Positions 17,665 through 26,924 are shown, counted from the stretch's first letter. The stretch is DNA of 64,000 nt from BRH-c54 sp965284565 (GCA_965284565.1 OZ260100.1:2294001-2358000), one strand, 5' to 3'. Translations and numbers: made by a program. Notes: a model not told the origin generated them from the sequence alone.

Positions 17665-18105
17665 CTATCGACATTTTCTATAATTTATCATAGATATATA
17701 CTTTGTTTTTGAAGGGTCTGTTTCTCTCAATAAATATGTAAGTCTGGGAAGATTTGCAAAAACCTTTTTAGTTTCTTCAATTATTTTTTGTTCATAATCA
17801 TTATTAACTATGTCTGTTCCGCTGATTCTAAAAACTTCTAATGTGTTTTTTATAACGTTACCAGAAGAGTCAATCAAGAAATACATATATACAGAAATAT
17901 TGTAAGTATTCTTTCCAACGGCCGGTTTTAAAATTTTCCAATCAAAATAGTCATATTGGTCAAAAGAGTATTGATTTGTGTCAAGTGGCAATGAACGTGT
18001 GAAAAACAGTTGTCTTGTTGTGTCTTTTGAAGCAACATAGGGGATGTCTTGTCCCTTACAGATTATACTGACTAATAAAAAAAATATTGATAGAATTATT
18101 TTCAT
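17665..18105 (-). CDS. Small secreted TonB-C-like protein, cassette 4 (duplicated)
   Basis: The ATG at 18,105 gives 146 residues with a signal peptide (MKIILSIFFLLVSIICKGQ). An upstream TTG start would run through the attC-like site and is rejected. The segment YMYFLIDSSGNVIKNTLEVFRISGTD followed by KIIEETKKVFANLP resembles the TonB C-terminal fold used in small Bacteroidota envelope proteins, but the match is only partial. An identical protein is encoded at 48,861-49,301. The cell role is unknown. Confidence 0.7.
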   Translation of the reverse strand: MKIILSIFFLLVSIICKGQDIPYVASKDTTRQLFFTRSLPLDTNQYSFDQYDYFDWKILKPAVGKNTYNISVYMYFLIDSSGNVIKNTLEVFRISGTDIVNNDYEQKIIEETKKVFANLPRLTYLLRETDPSKTKYISMINYRKCR

Positions 18106-18113
18106 TTTGTAAT

Positions 18114-18248
18114 TAACCCCAACGGTTAGGCTATGCGTAGTGCGGGATTTCAAGGCACTTCACTTTCCGTTTAGTAGTTAGTTTATTTAATGTAATCACT
18201 TTCATATCAGCACTTTCGCCCGCATTACGTATAGCCATTGTTGTGCGG
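18114..18248 (-). repeat. attC-like palindrome of cassette 3
   Basis: The minus strand begins ccgcacaac, the exact reverse complement of gttgtgcgg at the head of cassette 3 (26,787-26,795). It continues aatggctatacgtaatgcgg and ends cccgcactacgcatagccta followed by accg^ttgggg. Arms ggctatacgtaatgcggg and cccgcactacgcatagcc pair over 18 bases with two mismatches, the best stem in the array. Confidence 0.9.
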
Positions 18249-18363
18249 TCGTACTTTTTTTTCGGTCGTCTGTCAGCGTTGGCAACGACATACTCTTTTG
18301 CAATTTTTGGTTGCAGCGTGGGCTGGTGCGAATTGCAAATGTGTATGGCTTTTAGCGTTGGCA
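18249..18363 (-). other. 3' tail of cassette 3 with GCCAACGCT motifs
   Basis: This stretch separates hsdR from the attC-like site. It has two copies of agcgttggc on the + strand (18,275-18,283; 18,354-18,362), matching two in the leader of the same cassette (26,689-26,697; 26,723-26,731). A 77-residue open frame crossing it and the palindrome has no support. Confidence 0.55.
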
Positions 18364-21300
18364 TTATTTCGTTATTACTCTGTTTTTCTTAAAATTCTCT
18401 GCTTGTTCAAATATGTCTTTATAAACTTCGTCTCTTTCTACTGGCGGATAACCGTGTTCGTCCAAGAGGATTATCAGTCCGACTTTCAAAGCAGACTTGA
18501 TGTCTTCTCTTTTGCTCCAATCAGGGTATTTGGCTTGTGAGTCCACCAAGTCTTTCACTGCCTGGGCTAAAATAATTAGTTTGTCTTCGGGGTATTTGAA
18601 GTCATACTTGATGCACAGGTCTTTCAAAATGTCGTAGAAGGCTTTTTCTTCAAAGTCAATTCCTAATTCGTCTCCTGCCGAAAACTCCTTTTGAACTTCC
18701 CAAATCAAGTTGGTCAAATGCTCCGCCATTTCTTCGTACACTTCGCTTCGCAAAACGTCATCTTCTTTTCGCTCGTTGTAGCGTTCTACCAAGGTTTGCA
18801 TTTTCTTAGAGAAGTCAATTGCTTTTACCTTATTGACTTTCTTCATTTCGCCAATGGCTTTGGCTAGAAGTTGTTGAAGCAATTTGATTTTGGTGTGTGG
18901 CAACTTGATTTTATCAATCTTTGCCAAATAGTCTTCATCAAAAAGGTCTTGTTCGCTTTGTTTTTCGTCTCCAAGTTTGAATATTTCCTGAACTCCGTCA
19001 CTTTCCAATGCGTCTTTTATCATTTCCCGAACTCTGGCGTTCATTTGTGCCGTGTCGGGTGCACTTCCTTTGGTCAGTTTGAAAACAATGGAACGAACAG
19101 CCAAATAGAAATGGGTGTAATCTCTTTCTTTCTGTGTTAAATGTTCACTTCCTGCACAAATATCATAAGCGGCTTTCAGACGTTTTACCAAGCCCATAAA
19201 TCGGGTTTCCAAGTCTTTGGTCAATTGAACATATTCAGCCGCCATATTCAAAGTGTTCAACTGCTCTAAAGCAGCACCACCGAAATATTTTGAACTATCG
19301 AACTTATGAAACACTTTAGCCAAAAGGTCTAAATGGTTTCTTACCACAATGAGCGATTCTTGAATGTCTTCAAAGTTTTCTCTTTCGCCTTTGTTGTACT
19401 TGGCAAGAGCCATATTCATAGCCTTTTTGATGCCAATGTAATCGACAACCAAGCCTTTATTTTTGCCTTCAAACTTTCGGTTTACTCTTGAAATGGTCTG
19501 AATTAAATTGTGTTGTTGAATTGGCTTGTCAATGTAGATAGAATCTAAGAATGGCACATCAAAACCTGTAAGCCACATATCTACCACAATGGTGATTTTG
19601 AAATTGGATTTTTCATTTTTAAACTGTCTGTCCAATTCCTTACGGTATTCTTTTGTGCCGAGCAAATCGTACATTTCTTTTGGGTCGTCTTTTCCTCTGG
19701 TCATTATCATTTTTATACGCTCCATTGGTTTGATTTCCCTTTTGTCCTTGTCTGTTAAAACAGCTCCTTCTTCGGCAATTCTTATTTCCGCCCATTCAGG
19801 TCTTAAAGCGATTACATTTTTGTAAAACTCGTAGCCAATTTCACGGCTACTGCAAACAAACATTGCTTTGCCTTTTACAGTCGCACCTTCGTTTACTCTG
19901 TTTTCATAGTGCTGAACAAAGTCTTCTGCCAATTTCAACAAACGGTCTGGGTCACCTAAAATGGCATTCATTGTGGCAGTTGCCTTTTTGCTTTCTTCTA
20001 TTTGGTATTCATTGGCTCCTGCTTCTGCTGCTTCTTCGTAGTATTTTTCAATTTTCTCTAATTCGCTGTTGTGCAAGGCGACTTTAGCTGCCCTTCCTTC
20101 ATACACAATACGAACCGTGATTTCATCTCGTACCGATTCTGTCATTGTGTAGGCATCTACTACTTTTCCGAAAACATCCAAAGTAGCATCTATTGGCGTT
20201 CCTGTAAATCCAACAAAAGTGGCGTTGGGTAAAGAATCGTGCAGATATTTCGCAAAACCGTAGGTTTTCTTCACACCATCTTTGGTTACTTTTACTTTTT
20301 GGTCGAGATTGGTTTGGCTTCTGTGGGCTTCATCCGAAATACAAATTACATTGGTTCTTTCGGTGAGCAGTTCGGTGTCTTCTGTAAACTTGTGAATGGT
20401 GGTCAAGAATACGCCACCGCTATTTCTGCCTTGCATTTTGGTTCTCAAATCGGCTCTGCTTTCTACACTTTCCACCGAATTGTCTCCAATAAATTGCTTG
20501 GCATTGGTAAATTGCCCTGAAAGTTGGTCGTCTAAGTCGGTTCTGTCAGTAATGAGAACAATGGTAGGACTTTCAAAATGCTTGCTTTTCATCAACAAAC
20601 GGGTGAGATAAAGCATTGTAAAACTCTTTCCGCTTCCTGTTGCTCCAAAGTACGTTCCACCTTTTCCGTCTCCGTCTGGTTTCTCGGCTTTTTTGATGTT
20701 TTCGTATAAACTGCGAGCTGCGTAATACTGCGGATAGCGACAAACTATTTTCTCGTCTTTTTTGGATGAATCGGGAATGTAAATGAAGTTCTGAATAATA
20801 TCCCGCAAGCGGTTTTTGTGCAACATTCCCTGAACCAACGTGAACATACTGTCTATGCCGTCCACGTCTTTTGCCAAACCTGCAATTCTACGCCAAGCAT
20901 AGTAAAACTCGTAAGGGGCAAAGAATGAACCTGCTTTGTTGTTTACGCCATCACTGATGATGCAAAAGGCATTGTATTTAAAAAGTTCAGGAATGTCTCT
21001 TTTATAGCGAGTGGTCAGTTGAACAAAAGCATTGTGAATGGTGGTGTTTTCTTGAATGGCGGTTTTAAACTCAAAAACCACCACAGGCAAACCATTGATG
21101 TATAAAATTCCGTCTGGAATGCGTCTTTCCGTGCCAACAATTTCCAATTGGTTCACAAACTTGTAAATATTGGTATCAGGTGAATATTGTTCCTCGGGTT
21201 CAGCTGCAATGAAGTCTAAATTTTCACTTTGTCGCTGGCGGTCCAAGCCTGCATAATCAATAAGCGAAATATGGATATCCTTTTGGCTGCGGTCTTCTCG

Positions 21301-21582
21301 TTTGAGGATAAAACCATCTGCCAACCACTGCATTATTTTTTTGTTGCTTTCGTAAAGGTCTGCCGAAGAAAGCGTTTTGAGTTGTAGAATAATGGATTGT
21401 GCTTCCACCTCGGTGAGATTGGCATTTTGATAGCGAGTGAGTAAGTAGGTTTTTAGGTCTTCTTCAATGATTACTTCGCTTTCATCTGTTCGCACCAAAC
21501 TACTGCCCACGAAATGCGGATAGCCTTCATTACTTAAAAGCTCAATAAATGCTTGTTCTAATTTCGCTTCTGTGAATTTCAT
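18364..21582 (-). CDS. hsdR: Type I restriction endonuclease R subunit
   Basis: This is the 1072-residue motor and nuclease subunit. It translocates DNA after HsdS recognition and cuts unmethylated DNA. The PD-(D/E)xK nuclease motif appears as PDGILYINGLPVVVFEFK at residues 156-173. Walker A GATGSGKS is at about 312-320 and the DEAH box (DEAHRSQ) at about 416. Further SF2 helicase motifs include VGFTGTPID and QTISRVNR. The frame is intact with no sign of decay. It is the last gene of the operon hsdM-hsdS-rloC-hsdR, all inside one cassette. Confidence 0.96.
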   Translation of the reverse strand: MKFTEAKLEQAFIELLSNEGYPHFVGSSLVRTDESEVIIEEDLKTYLLTRYQNANLTEVEAQSIILQLKTLSSADLYESNKKIMQWLADGFILKREDRSQKDIHISLIDYAGLDRQRQSENLDFIAAEPEEQYSPDTNIYKFVNQLEIVGTERRIPDGILYINGLPVVVFEFKTAIQENTTIHNAFVQLTTRYKRDIPELFKYNAFCIISDGVNNKAGSFFAPYEFYYAWRRIAGLAKDVDGIDSMFTLVQGMLHKNRLRDIIQNFIYIPDSSKKDEKIVCRYPQYYAARSLYENIKKAEKPDGDGKGGTYFGATGSGKSFTMLYLTRLLMKSKHFESPTIVLITDRTDLDDQLSGQFTNAKQFIGDNSVESVESRADLRTKMQGRNSGGVFLTTIHKFTEDTELLTERTNVICISDEAHRSQTNLDQKVKVTKDGVKKTYGFAKYLHDSLPNATFVGFTGTPIDATLDVFGKVVDAYTMTESVRDEITVRIVYEGRAAKVALHNSELEKIEKYYEEAAEAGANEYQIEESKKATATMNAILGDPDRLLKLAEDFVQHYENRVNEGATVKGKAMFVCSSREIGYEFYKNVIALRPEWAEIRIAEEGAVLTDKDKREIKPMERIKMIMTRGKDDPKEMYDLLGTKEYRKELDRQFKNEKSNFKITIVVDMWLTGFDVPFLDSIYIDKPIQQHNLIQTISRVNRKFEGKNKGLVVDYIGIKKAMNMALAKYNKGERENFEDIQESLIVVRNHLDLLAKVFHKFDSSKYFGGAALEQLNTLNMAAEYVQLTKDLETRFMGLVKRLKAAYDICAGSEHLTQKERDYTHFYLAVRSIVFKLTKGSAPDTAQMNARVREMIKDALESDGVQEIFKLGDEKQSEQDLFDEDYLAKIDKIKLPHTKIKLLQQLLAKAIGEMKKVNKVKAIDFSKKMQTLVERYNERKEDDVLRSEVYEEMAEHLTNLIWEVQKEFSAGDELGIDFEEKAFYDILKDLCIKYDFKYPEDKLIILAQAVKDLVDSQAKYPDWSKREDIKSALKVGLIILLDEHGYPPVERDEVYKDIFEQAENFKKNRVITK

Positions 21583-21585
21583 AGG

Positions 21586-23949
21586 CTAATTATGTGAGAA
21601 GTTGTATAAATAATCCATCATTTCACTTGCGAAACTTCTAATATCTTCTTCATTGCTGCTTGTAAATAAATGCGAATCAGGATTTAGCATTGTTCTAAAC
21701 TCGTGGAATTTCGCTTTGACTGTCTCATCTGAAAAGATTGCATCTATTTTTTCGCTTAATGTGCCAAATGGTGTATCACTTTCTGCATACGCCTTAAACT
21801 CTCTTATGTAAAAGTGTGGTAAATACAAACTTTCAAGAAATGGTCTCAGGTCAGCCCTAATATCCACTTCACTTTCTCTGTTTATAAAAGATTGAATTTT
21901 TGAGAACACCTTATCATAAGCAGTCTCTGTAAAAAGATTGCTTTCAATTCTTCGTAGAAAGCTAGTTGTATTATTTTGAGAAATTTCAATGAAAGAAATA
22001 GTAAAGTCATCATTCATTCCTCTTTCCATAAAATTGCGAATGAAATGAGAGTAATGTGTCAAGACAATTACTTGCCGCATTTCTCTCAATGTATCTTTAA
22101 TACGGGTAATTGATTTCAAAATGCGATTGTCGTCAAAACTTGTAACTGGATCGTCCAACACGATTATTGCATTTTCTTTTTGTTCAGGCGTTAAAAAATC
22201 CATTTTTGCCCAAAATAGAGAGAGTGCCAAAGCTCGTTTATCCGATTCACTAAAGACTTTGGTAATATTAGAGTCGTTTATCTCGACATCTTTGAACTTC
22301 ACTTTTAAAAAATAAACAGGTTGATGTCCACGATTGTCTGTTCCTCTCTCAAGTGTGAAGTTTTCGCTTCCAAACTGCTTAAAGTGGAAATCAATTCGAG
22401 TATAGAACCTATCAAGGTATTGGTTTTGATTTGCAGATAATGCTCGTTCGTTTACAGTTATTCTTCCTTCAATTACCGTTATTTCTTGTTGTTCTCTTTG
22501 ATATGAAGCGCAAGCATCATTTTGCTCAACTCTTGCAATTGATCTTTTTTTAGTTTCAATTTCAGTTTGTAATTCAGAAATCCTAGTTCTTATCTGGGTT
22601 AAGTCACGATATGGCTCTTTAAATAATCTTATCGCCTCCCGAATGCTGTCAATGGTTTCGGAAATTGAAGATAAATTTCTTTGGTAGTTGGCGTGATTTT
22701 CTAATAAATTGGAAAAATCAATTAATTGAACAATTTCGTGAGGCTTTCTCTCTTTGGTGTTGAATGCTTGATTTACTAGCTGAGAAATTTTAGTTGATAA
22801 ATCAACAAGACTCGTTTCGTTCGTTGAAGCTATAAACTCATTTAAACGAGTTACTAAAGATGTGAAAGCATCTGTATTTATTAACTGGGCATATTGTAAA
22901 AGTAGAGCTTGTTTTGCTGTGACCGCATTCAATGAATTGTAGTTCAAGGCTCTCCATTGCCTTCTTAAGCTTTCAATTGTATTTGAAATGTCGGAAATAT
23001 AGTTGCGGTATGCTTCATTAAAATAAGAGTGGTACGCATTAAGTAAATCGGCTGCGGTTGCCAAAGATTGACCACAGAATGAGCAATTTTCAGAATCGCT
23101 TTTTCTAGTGTCTAAACCTTCCTTAATCCATTGTTCTGCATTTTCGGTTATTTCAAAATTGTTTTGAATATGCTCTTGAAGTTTAGCAATTGCAGCAGAA
23201 CTAATCTCATTAAATTCCCTCTCTAATAAGTTGTTTGTTTGGGTTACTAACTCTTGAACATTTGTTGTAGTAACATTGAATTGGGAAACCTCTTCAATTG
23301 ATAAAATTTCTGTAGGTCTCTGAAGCCTTTGTTGTTCTTGTCTCAGCCTTTGTTCTAAGTCAGCTAATTGTTCTTTTGTAACTTCAAGGTTAATTGAACT
23401 CGGGTCGATAGATAAAAAAGGTAAATATTCTGCTTCTGCCTTACCTCTTAAATATGCTGGCAAGATATTAGAAAGCGCTCCTCTTTTCTGCCTTAATATT
23501 CTTTTATCCTCTGCGATTTGTGTTGCTAACTGAACTCCCTGTTGACCTAAAACAAACCTTGTGAAATTCTCTTTGTTCTGCCTTTCAATAGTGAGACCCG
23601 TAAATAAATTTTTGTGTATGAAATCAGAACCGAAAATGTGAAGATTATCATTTGAGTTCAATTGTGTCCAAGAATTATTTGAAAAAGTACACGGCAGCTG
23701 GTTAGTGGCATTATTTGGTCTTATTGATATTCTTACACTTTGATTTGAATTAACAGCAGGAATTGACTTTCGAGATGTAATTAAGATTGGTTCATTTTCT
23801 TTAAGCGAAGAAAGTATATCTGTCAATGTTGTTTTTCCTTTTGTATTAAGGCCATAGATAAATGTCAGTTTTTCAAATTGAATTGAACCACCATTCGGAA
23901 ATTCCCGAAATGCACCCACATTATTGATACTGTTAATTTGCTTTATCAT
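21586..23949 (-). CDS. rloC: RloC/PrrC-like ABC-ATPase, probable anticodon nuclease
   Basis: This 787-residue protein has an N-terminal ABC ATPase with Walker A GLNTKGKT (residues 33-40), long coiled coils, a zinc-hook CSFC at about 288, and Walker B IIVLDDPVTSFDD followed by the H-loop VLTHYSHF. RloC proteins are zinc-hook anticodon nucleases found with type I R-M genes, which cleave tRNA when R-M is inhibited. The tail has DLRPFLESL and FRTMLNPDSH, compatible with the R/E/H nuclease residues, but these are only suggested. It sits 4 bases after hsdS and 3 before hsdR. Confidence 0.78.
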   Translation of the reverse strand: MIKQINSINNVGAFREFPNGGSIQFEKLTFIYGLNTKGKTTLTDILSSLKENEPILITSRKSIPAVNSNQSVRISIRPNNATNQLPCTFSNNSWTQLNSNDNLHIFGSDFIHKNLFTGLTIERQNKENFTRFVLGQQGVQLATQIAEDKRILRQKRGALSNILPAYLRGKAEAEYLPFLSIDPSSINLEVTKEQLADLEQRLRQEQQRLQRPTEILSIEEVSQFNVTTTNVQELVTQTNNLLEREFNEISSAAIAKLQEHIQNNFEITENAEQWIKEGLDTRKSDSENCSFCGQSLATAADLLNAYHSYFNEAYRNYISDISNTIESLRRQWRALNYNSLNAVTAKQALLLQYAQLINTDAFTSLVTRLNEFIASTNETSLVDLSTKISQLVNQAFNTKERKPHEIVQLIDFSNLLENHANYQRNLSSISETIDSIREAIRLFKEPYRDLTQIRTRISELQTEIETKKRSIARVEQNDACASYQREQQEITVIEGRITVNERALSANQNQYLDRFYTRIDFHFKQFGSENFTLERGTDNRGHQPVYFLKVKFKDVEINDSNITKVFSESDKRALALSLFWAKMDFLTPEQKENAIIVLDDPVTSFDDNRILKSITRIKDTLREMRQVIVLTHYSHFIRNFMERGMNDDFTISFIEISQNNTTSFLRRIESNLFTETAYDKVFSKIQSFINRESEVDIRADLRPFLESLYLPHFYIREFKAYAESDTPFGTLSEKIDAIFSDETVKAKFHEFRTMLNPDSHLFTSSNEEDIRSFASEMMDYLYNFSHN

Positions 23950-23953
23950 TTTC

Positions 23954-25081
23954 CTAACTTTCTACTGTTTGCATTTCCATACTCTCCACAACCCCTTTCA
24001 TCAGCACAGGGCAAAGCGGTTTAATGCTTTCTTTTAGCTGCTCATTGATGCGTTTGCGAGTTTCTAAAGTGTGGTAAATGGTTACTATAGCTTCTTGCAC
24101 TTCAATATCTGGCACAGGAATATCGATTTCTTGAAACCTTTCCCACTCCAAACTTGCTCGAACACTACTATCACTAATGAACCATCCAAAGCGGTTAAAT
24201 TCAGGACGGTAAAACCAAAGCATTAAAAATTCAGGTAAAATCTCTTTATCACCATTTACTTTGAAAACGTGGTATGCAGGTGAAATAATTGCAGGTTCAT
24301 CATAAGAGTACAGAACAACTCTTACAGTTTCGTCTCTTCCAACCTGCATTGCAGAATATGCAAATTCACCCTTTTCAATCACCTTGTATTTTACAAGATT
24401 TGCTTTGGTAGTTTTTGCCTTTGATGGCATAAATACCTTGTCAACATTAATTCCAAGTAGATTTGAAATTTTACCATCAGTATTTCTGTTATCTACCAAT
24501 TCGACTAAGTTGCCTATTTGCTTTAAATCTTTTTCCTTTAAAGTGTCCATAAACGAATTACAAATCAGCTGCAAATCCTCAAAACTGTTTTCGTAGGTTT
24601 TTTGGTTGGTGAGCAAGCCTTTGTAAAGGGCTACATATTTGCGTTGTTCGGTAATGTCGGGAATGGGGATTTCTATTTCGCAAAAACGTTCCCAATCCAA
24701 ACTGGCTCTTACGCTGCTATCACTAATAAACCAACCGTATCTGTCAGATTCAGGGCGTTGAAACCACATCATCATATATTCAGGAATCAATTCGTTTTCA
24801 TCTTTGCTTTCAATGACTAAATAGGCTGGTGAGATAATCGCAGGCTCATCATCCGTGTAAAGTGCAAGGCGGATGGTTTCATCTCTGCCAACTTGCATTG
24901 CAGAATAGGCAAATTGCCCTTTTTGTATAACTTTATATTTGGACAAGTCAGTGCCTGAAACATTAGCAACCGAAGGCATAAAGTTTTTGGTAATGTTAAT
25001 GCCCAAGAGATTTGTCACTTTCAAATCCTTGTTGCGGTTGTCGACCAATTGTATGTAATCGCCCAAACGCTTATAACTCAT
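23954..25081 (-). CDS. hsdS: Type I R-M specificity subunit with two near-identical recognition domains
   Basis: HsdS (375 residues from the ATG at 25,081, overlapping the hsdM stop by 11 bases) binds DNA and sets target specificity. It has two target-recognition domains separated by helical spacers. They are unusually alike: LVDNRN, NLLGIN, KYKVI(Q/E)KG, AYSAMQVGRDET, EPAIISPAY and WFISDSSVRASL(D/E)WERF recur in both halves. Two similar TRDs predict a symmetrical bipartite target. An earlier ATG at 25,102 is less likely. Confidence 0.93.
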   Translation of the reverse strand: MSYKRLGDYIQLVDNRNKDLKVTNLLGINITKNFMPSVANVSGTDLSKYKVIQKGQFAYSAMQVGRDETIRLALYTDDEPAIISPAYLVIESKDENELIPEYMMMWFQRPESDRYGWFISDSSVRASLDWERFCEIEIPIPDITEQRKYVALYKGLLTNQKTYENSFEDLQLICNSFMDTLKEKDLKQIGNLVELVDNRNTDGKISNLLGINVDKVFMPSKAKTTKANLVKYKVIEKGEFAYSAMQVGRDETVRVVLYSYDEPAIISPAYHVFKVNGDKEILPEFLMLWFYRPEFNRFGWFISDSSVRASLEWERFQEIDIPVPDIEVQEAIVTIYHTLETRKRINEQLKESIKPLCPVLMKGVVESMEMQTVES

Positions 25082-26639
25082 AACCCAATGTTTTAAAAGC
25101 ATTAATCAATTGAGCTTGTGATTCTTTTTCTTCTTGTAGCAGGGTTTTAAAATCTTGTTGAATGCGTTTCATTTCGGTGTCAAAGTCAATGCCGCTGTCT
25201 TTGTCAACAAACTCAATGTATTTGCTCGGCACTAACGAGAAATCATTGGCTTCCAAATCCTTGAAACTCGCTGATTTGCAAAATTCTGGTATGTCTTTGT
25301 AAGTGGTTTCATAATCGGCTTGTTGCCAATTGTGAAAGTTGAGGGCTACTTGCTGTATATCATCTTCAGTGAGTTCAATGTATTTTTTCTCGTACTCGCT
25401 GCCCCAACGCCTTAAATCCATAAACAGGAATTCGCCTGTGCGGTCTCGGTAGTTTTTAGGTTTGTCTTTGGTATTGTCCGTGCGTTGCTTTTTGTTTTTA
25501 TTCAAAATCCAAAGCGTAACGCTTATGTCGGTGGTATAAAACGTATCTCGGGGTATGATGATAATGGCTTCCACCAAATCATTTTCAATCAACTTTCTAC
25601 GAATTTTGTATTCTTCGCCACCGCCCGAAAGTGCACCATTGGCAAGAATGAAACCTGACACGCCATTTTCAGAAAGTTTGCTCACCATATTTAAAATCCA
25701 TCCGTAGTTGGCGTTGCTTTTGGGTGGCACTTCATAGCCCATCCAACGTGGGTCGTCCAATAATTCATTTTCACCTCGCCAATCTTTCAAGTTAAATGGC
25801 GGATTTGCCATAATGTAATCGGCTTTCAGGTCTTTGTGTTGGTCGTTGGAAAACGTGTCTGCGTGTTTGTCGCCAAGGTTGGCAGCAATACCACGAATGG
25901 CCAAGTTCATTTTCGCCAATTTATAAGTGGTAGGTGTGTTTTCCTGTCCGTAAATGGAAACTTCCTTTTTGCTTCCCTGGTGTGCTTCAATAAACTTGAT
26001 AGACTGCACAAACATTCCGCCTGTTCCACAGCAAGGGTCATAGATGATGCCTTTGTAGGGTTCAATCAATTCCGCCATCAAATTCACAATGGTTTTGGGC
26101 GTATAGAATTCCCCTTTGCCTTTTCCGCTGCTTTCTTTCAGGGCAAACTTGCCCAAGAAATATTCATACACACGTCCAATCACATCTTGTCCGTTGTCTT
26201 TGAGCGTGTCAATGTCGTTGATGGTGTCGAGTAGGGAAGCGAGCTTGGTTTTGTCCAATGCCAAGCGAGAAAAATAATTGTCGGGTAAAGCTCCTTTTAA
26301 AGCAGGGTTATTTTTCTCAATGGTGTTGAGAGCGGTGTCAATTTTTAGGGAAATGTCATTTTGCTTGGCATTTTTGATGATGTGGCTCCACCGCGAAATT
26401 TCTTCCAAGTAGAACACATTTTTCATAGCATAGAAATCCTTCATTTCAACGTATTTTTCTTTGCCTTCGGCAATCAGTTCTTTTCTGCGTTGTTCAAATT
26501 TGTCGCTGGCGAATTTCAGGAAAATCAGTCCGAGAACTATGTGTTTGTATTCAGCAGGTTCTACCGAACCTCTCAACTTGTCGCAGGATTGCCACAAGGT
26601 TTCTTCAATCGCTTTTTCCTTTACTTTCTGTTTGGCCAT
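25071..26639 (-). CDS. hsdM: Type I R-M DNA methyltransferase subunit
   Basis: HsdM (522 residues) is the N6-adenine methyltransferase of the type I complex. It has an N-terminal helical HsdM domain (LWQSCDKLRGSVEPAEYKHIVLGLIFLKF), the SAM motif DPCCGTGGMF at about residue 204, and the catalytic NPPF at about 279. Its stop codon overlaps the start of hsdS. It leads the four-gene operon, and about 150 bases of leader separate its ATG from the cassette border at 26,794. Confidence 0.96.
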   Translation of the reverse strand: MAKQKVKEKAIEETLWQSCDKLRGSVEPAEYKHIVLGLIFLKFASDKFEQRRKELIAEGKEKYVEMKDFYAMKNVFYLEEISRWSHIIKNAKQNDISLKIDTALNTIEKNNPALKGALPDNYFSRLALDKTKLASLLDTINDIDTLKDNGQDVIGRVYEYFLGKFALKESSGKGKGEFYTPKTIVNLMAELIEPYKGIIYDPCCGTGGMFVQSIKFIEAHQGSKKEVSIYGQENTPTTYKLAKMNLAIRGIAANLGDKHADTFSNDQHKDLKADYIMANPPFNLKDWRGENELLDDPRWMGYEVPPKSNANYGWILNMVSKLSENGVSGFILANGALSGGGEEYKIRRKLIENDLVEAIIIIPRDTFYTTDISVTLWILNKNKKQRTDNTKDKPKNYRDRTGEFLFMDLRRWGSEYEKKYIELTEDDIQQVALNFHNWQQADYETTYKDIPEFCKSASFKDLEANDFSLVPSKYIEFVDKDSGIDFDTEMKRIQQDFKTLLQEEKESQAQLINAFKTLGYEL

Positions 26640-26786
26640 TTATTTTAAGTTCTTTTTTATCGTTTTCAAATTTCGTTCATTCTGTCCGAGCGTTGGCAAA
26701 AAACAGCTCTTTTGGTTTTTTCAGCGTTGGCTTTGCGTGTCGGCAAAAACCAAATGTGCTGTTTGTGCGTGGGCTTTTCTTGTATG
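26640..26786 (-). other. Leader of the R-M cassette
   Basis: This is non-coding DNA between the cassette 3 border (26,794) and hsdM. It contains two copies of agcgttggc (26,689-26,697; 26,723-26,731) and repeats of the gcgtgggctt/gcgttggctt type. Several short open frames on both strands lack support. No TAnnTTTG promoter was identified. Confidence 0.5.
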
Positions 26787-26924
26787 CCGCACAACGTTTA
26801 TGTATAAGGAAAGTTGCGTGTTTGTGTGCGAGGATTTTCCGAAGGAAAATCAGCAGCAAGCAAACAAGTAACTGCCTTTGTTTTAGCTAAAATTAGCAAT
26901 TTTTTTTATACTGTGTTAGGCAAC
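26787..26924 (-). repeat. attC-like palindrome of cassette 2
   Basis: The minus strand begins gttgcctaac, the exact reverse complement of gttaggcaac at the head of cassette 2. It continues acagtataaa and ends ccttatacataaacg^ttgtgcgg. The TAA inside gcctaac is the stop codon of the cassette gene, an arrangement common in integron cassettes. Confidence 0.88.

Larger units (their letters stand above)
17507..18123 (-). repeat. 617-bp block duplicated at 48,703-49,319 (cassette 4)
   Basis: By eye this block is identical to 48,703-49,319 and carries the same 146-residue gene. Identity covers the whole 601-bp cassette (17,522-18,122) plus about 15 bases of the next cassette's shared head. It stops at the G^TT borders on both sides, as expected from movement of one cassette. 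Confidence 0.92.

Noticed and set aside
18131..18540. Small open frames around the end of hsdR (77 and 100 residues)
   Set aside because: They are composed of the palindrome and low-complexity tail. Similar translations arise from repeated non-coding DNA.
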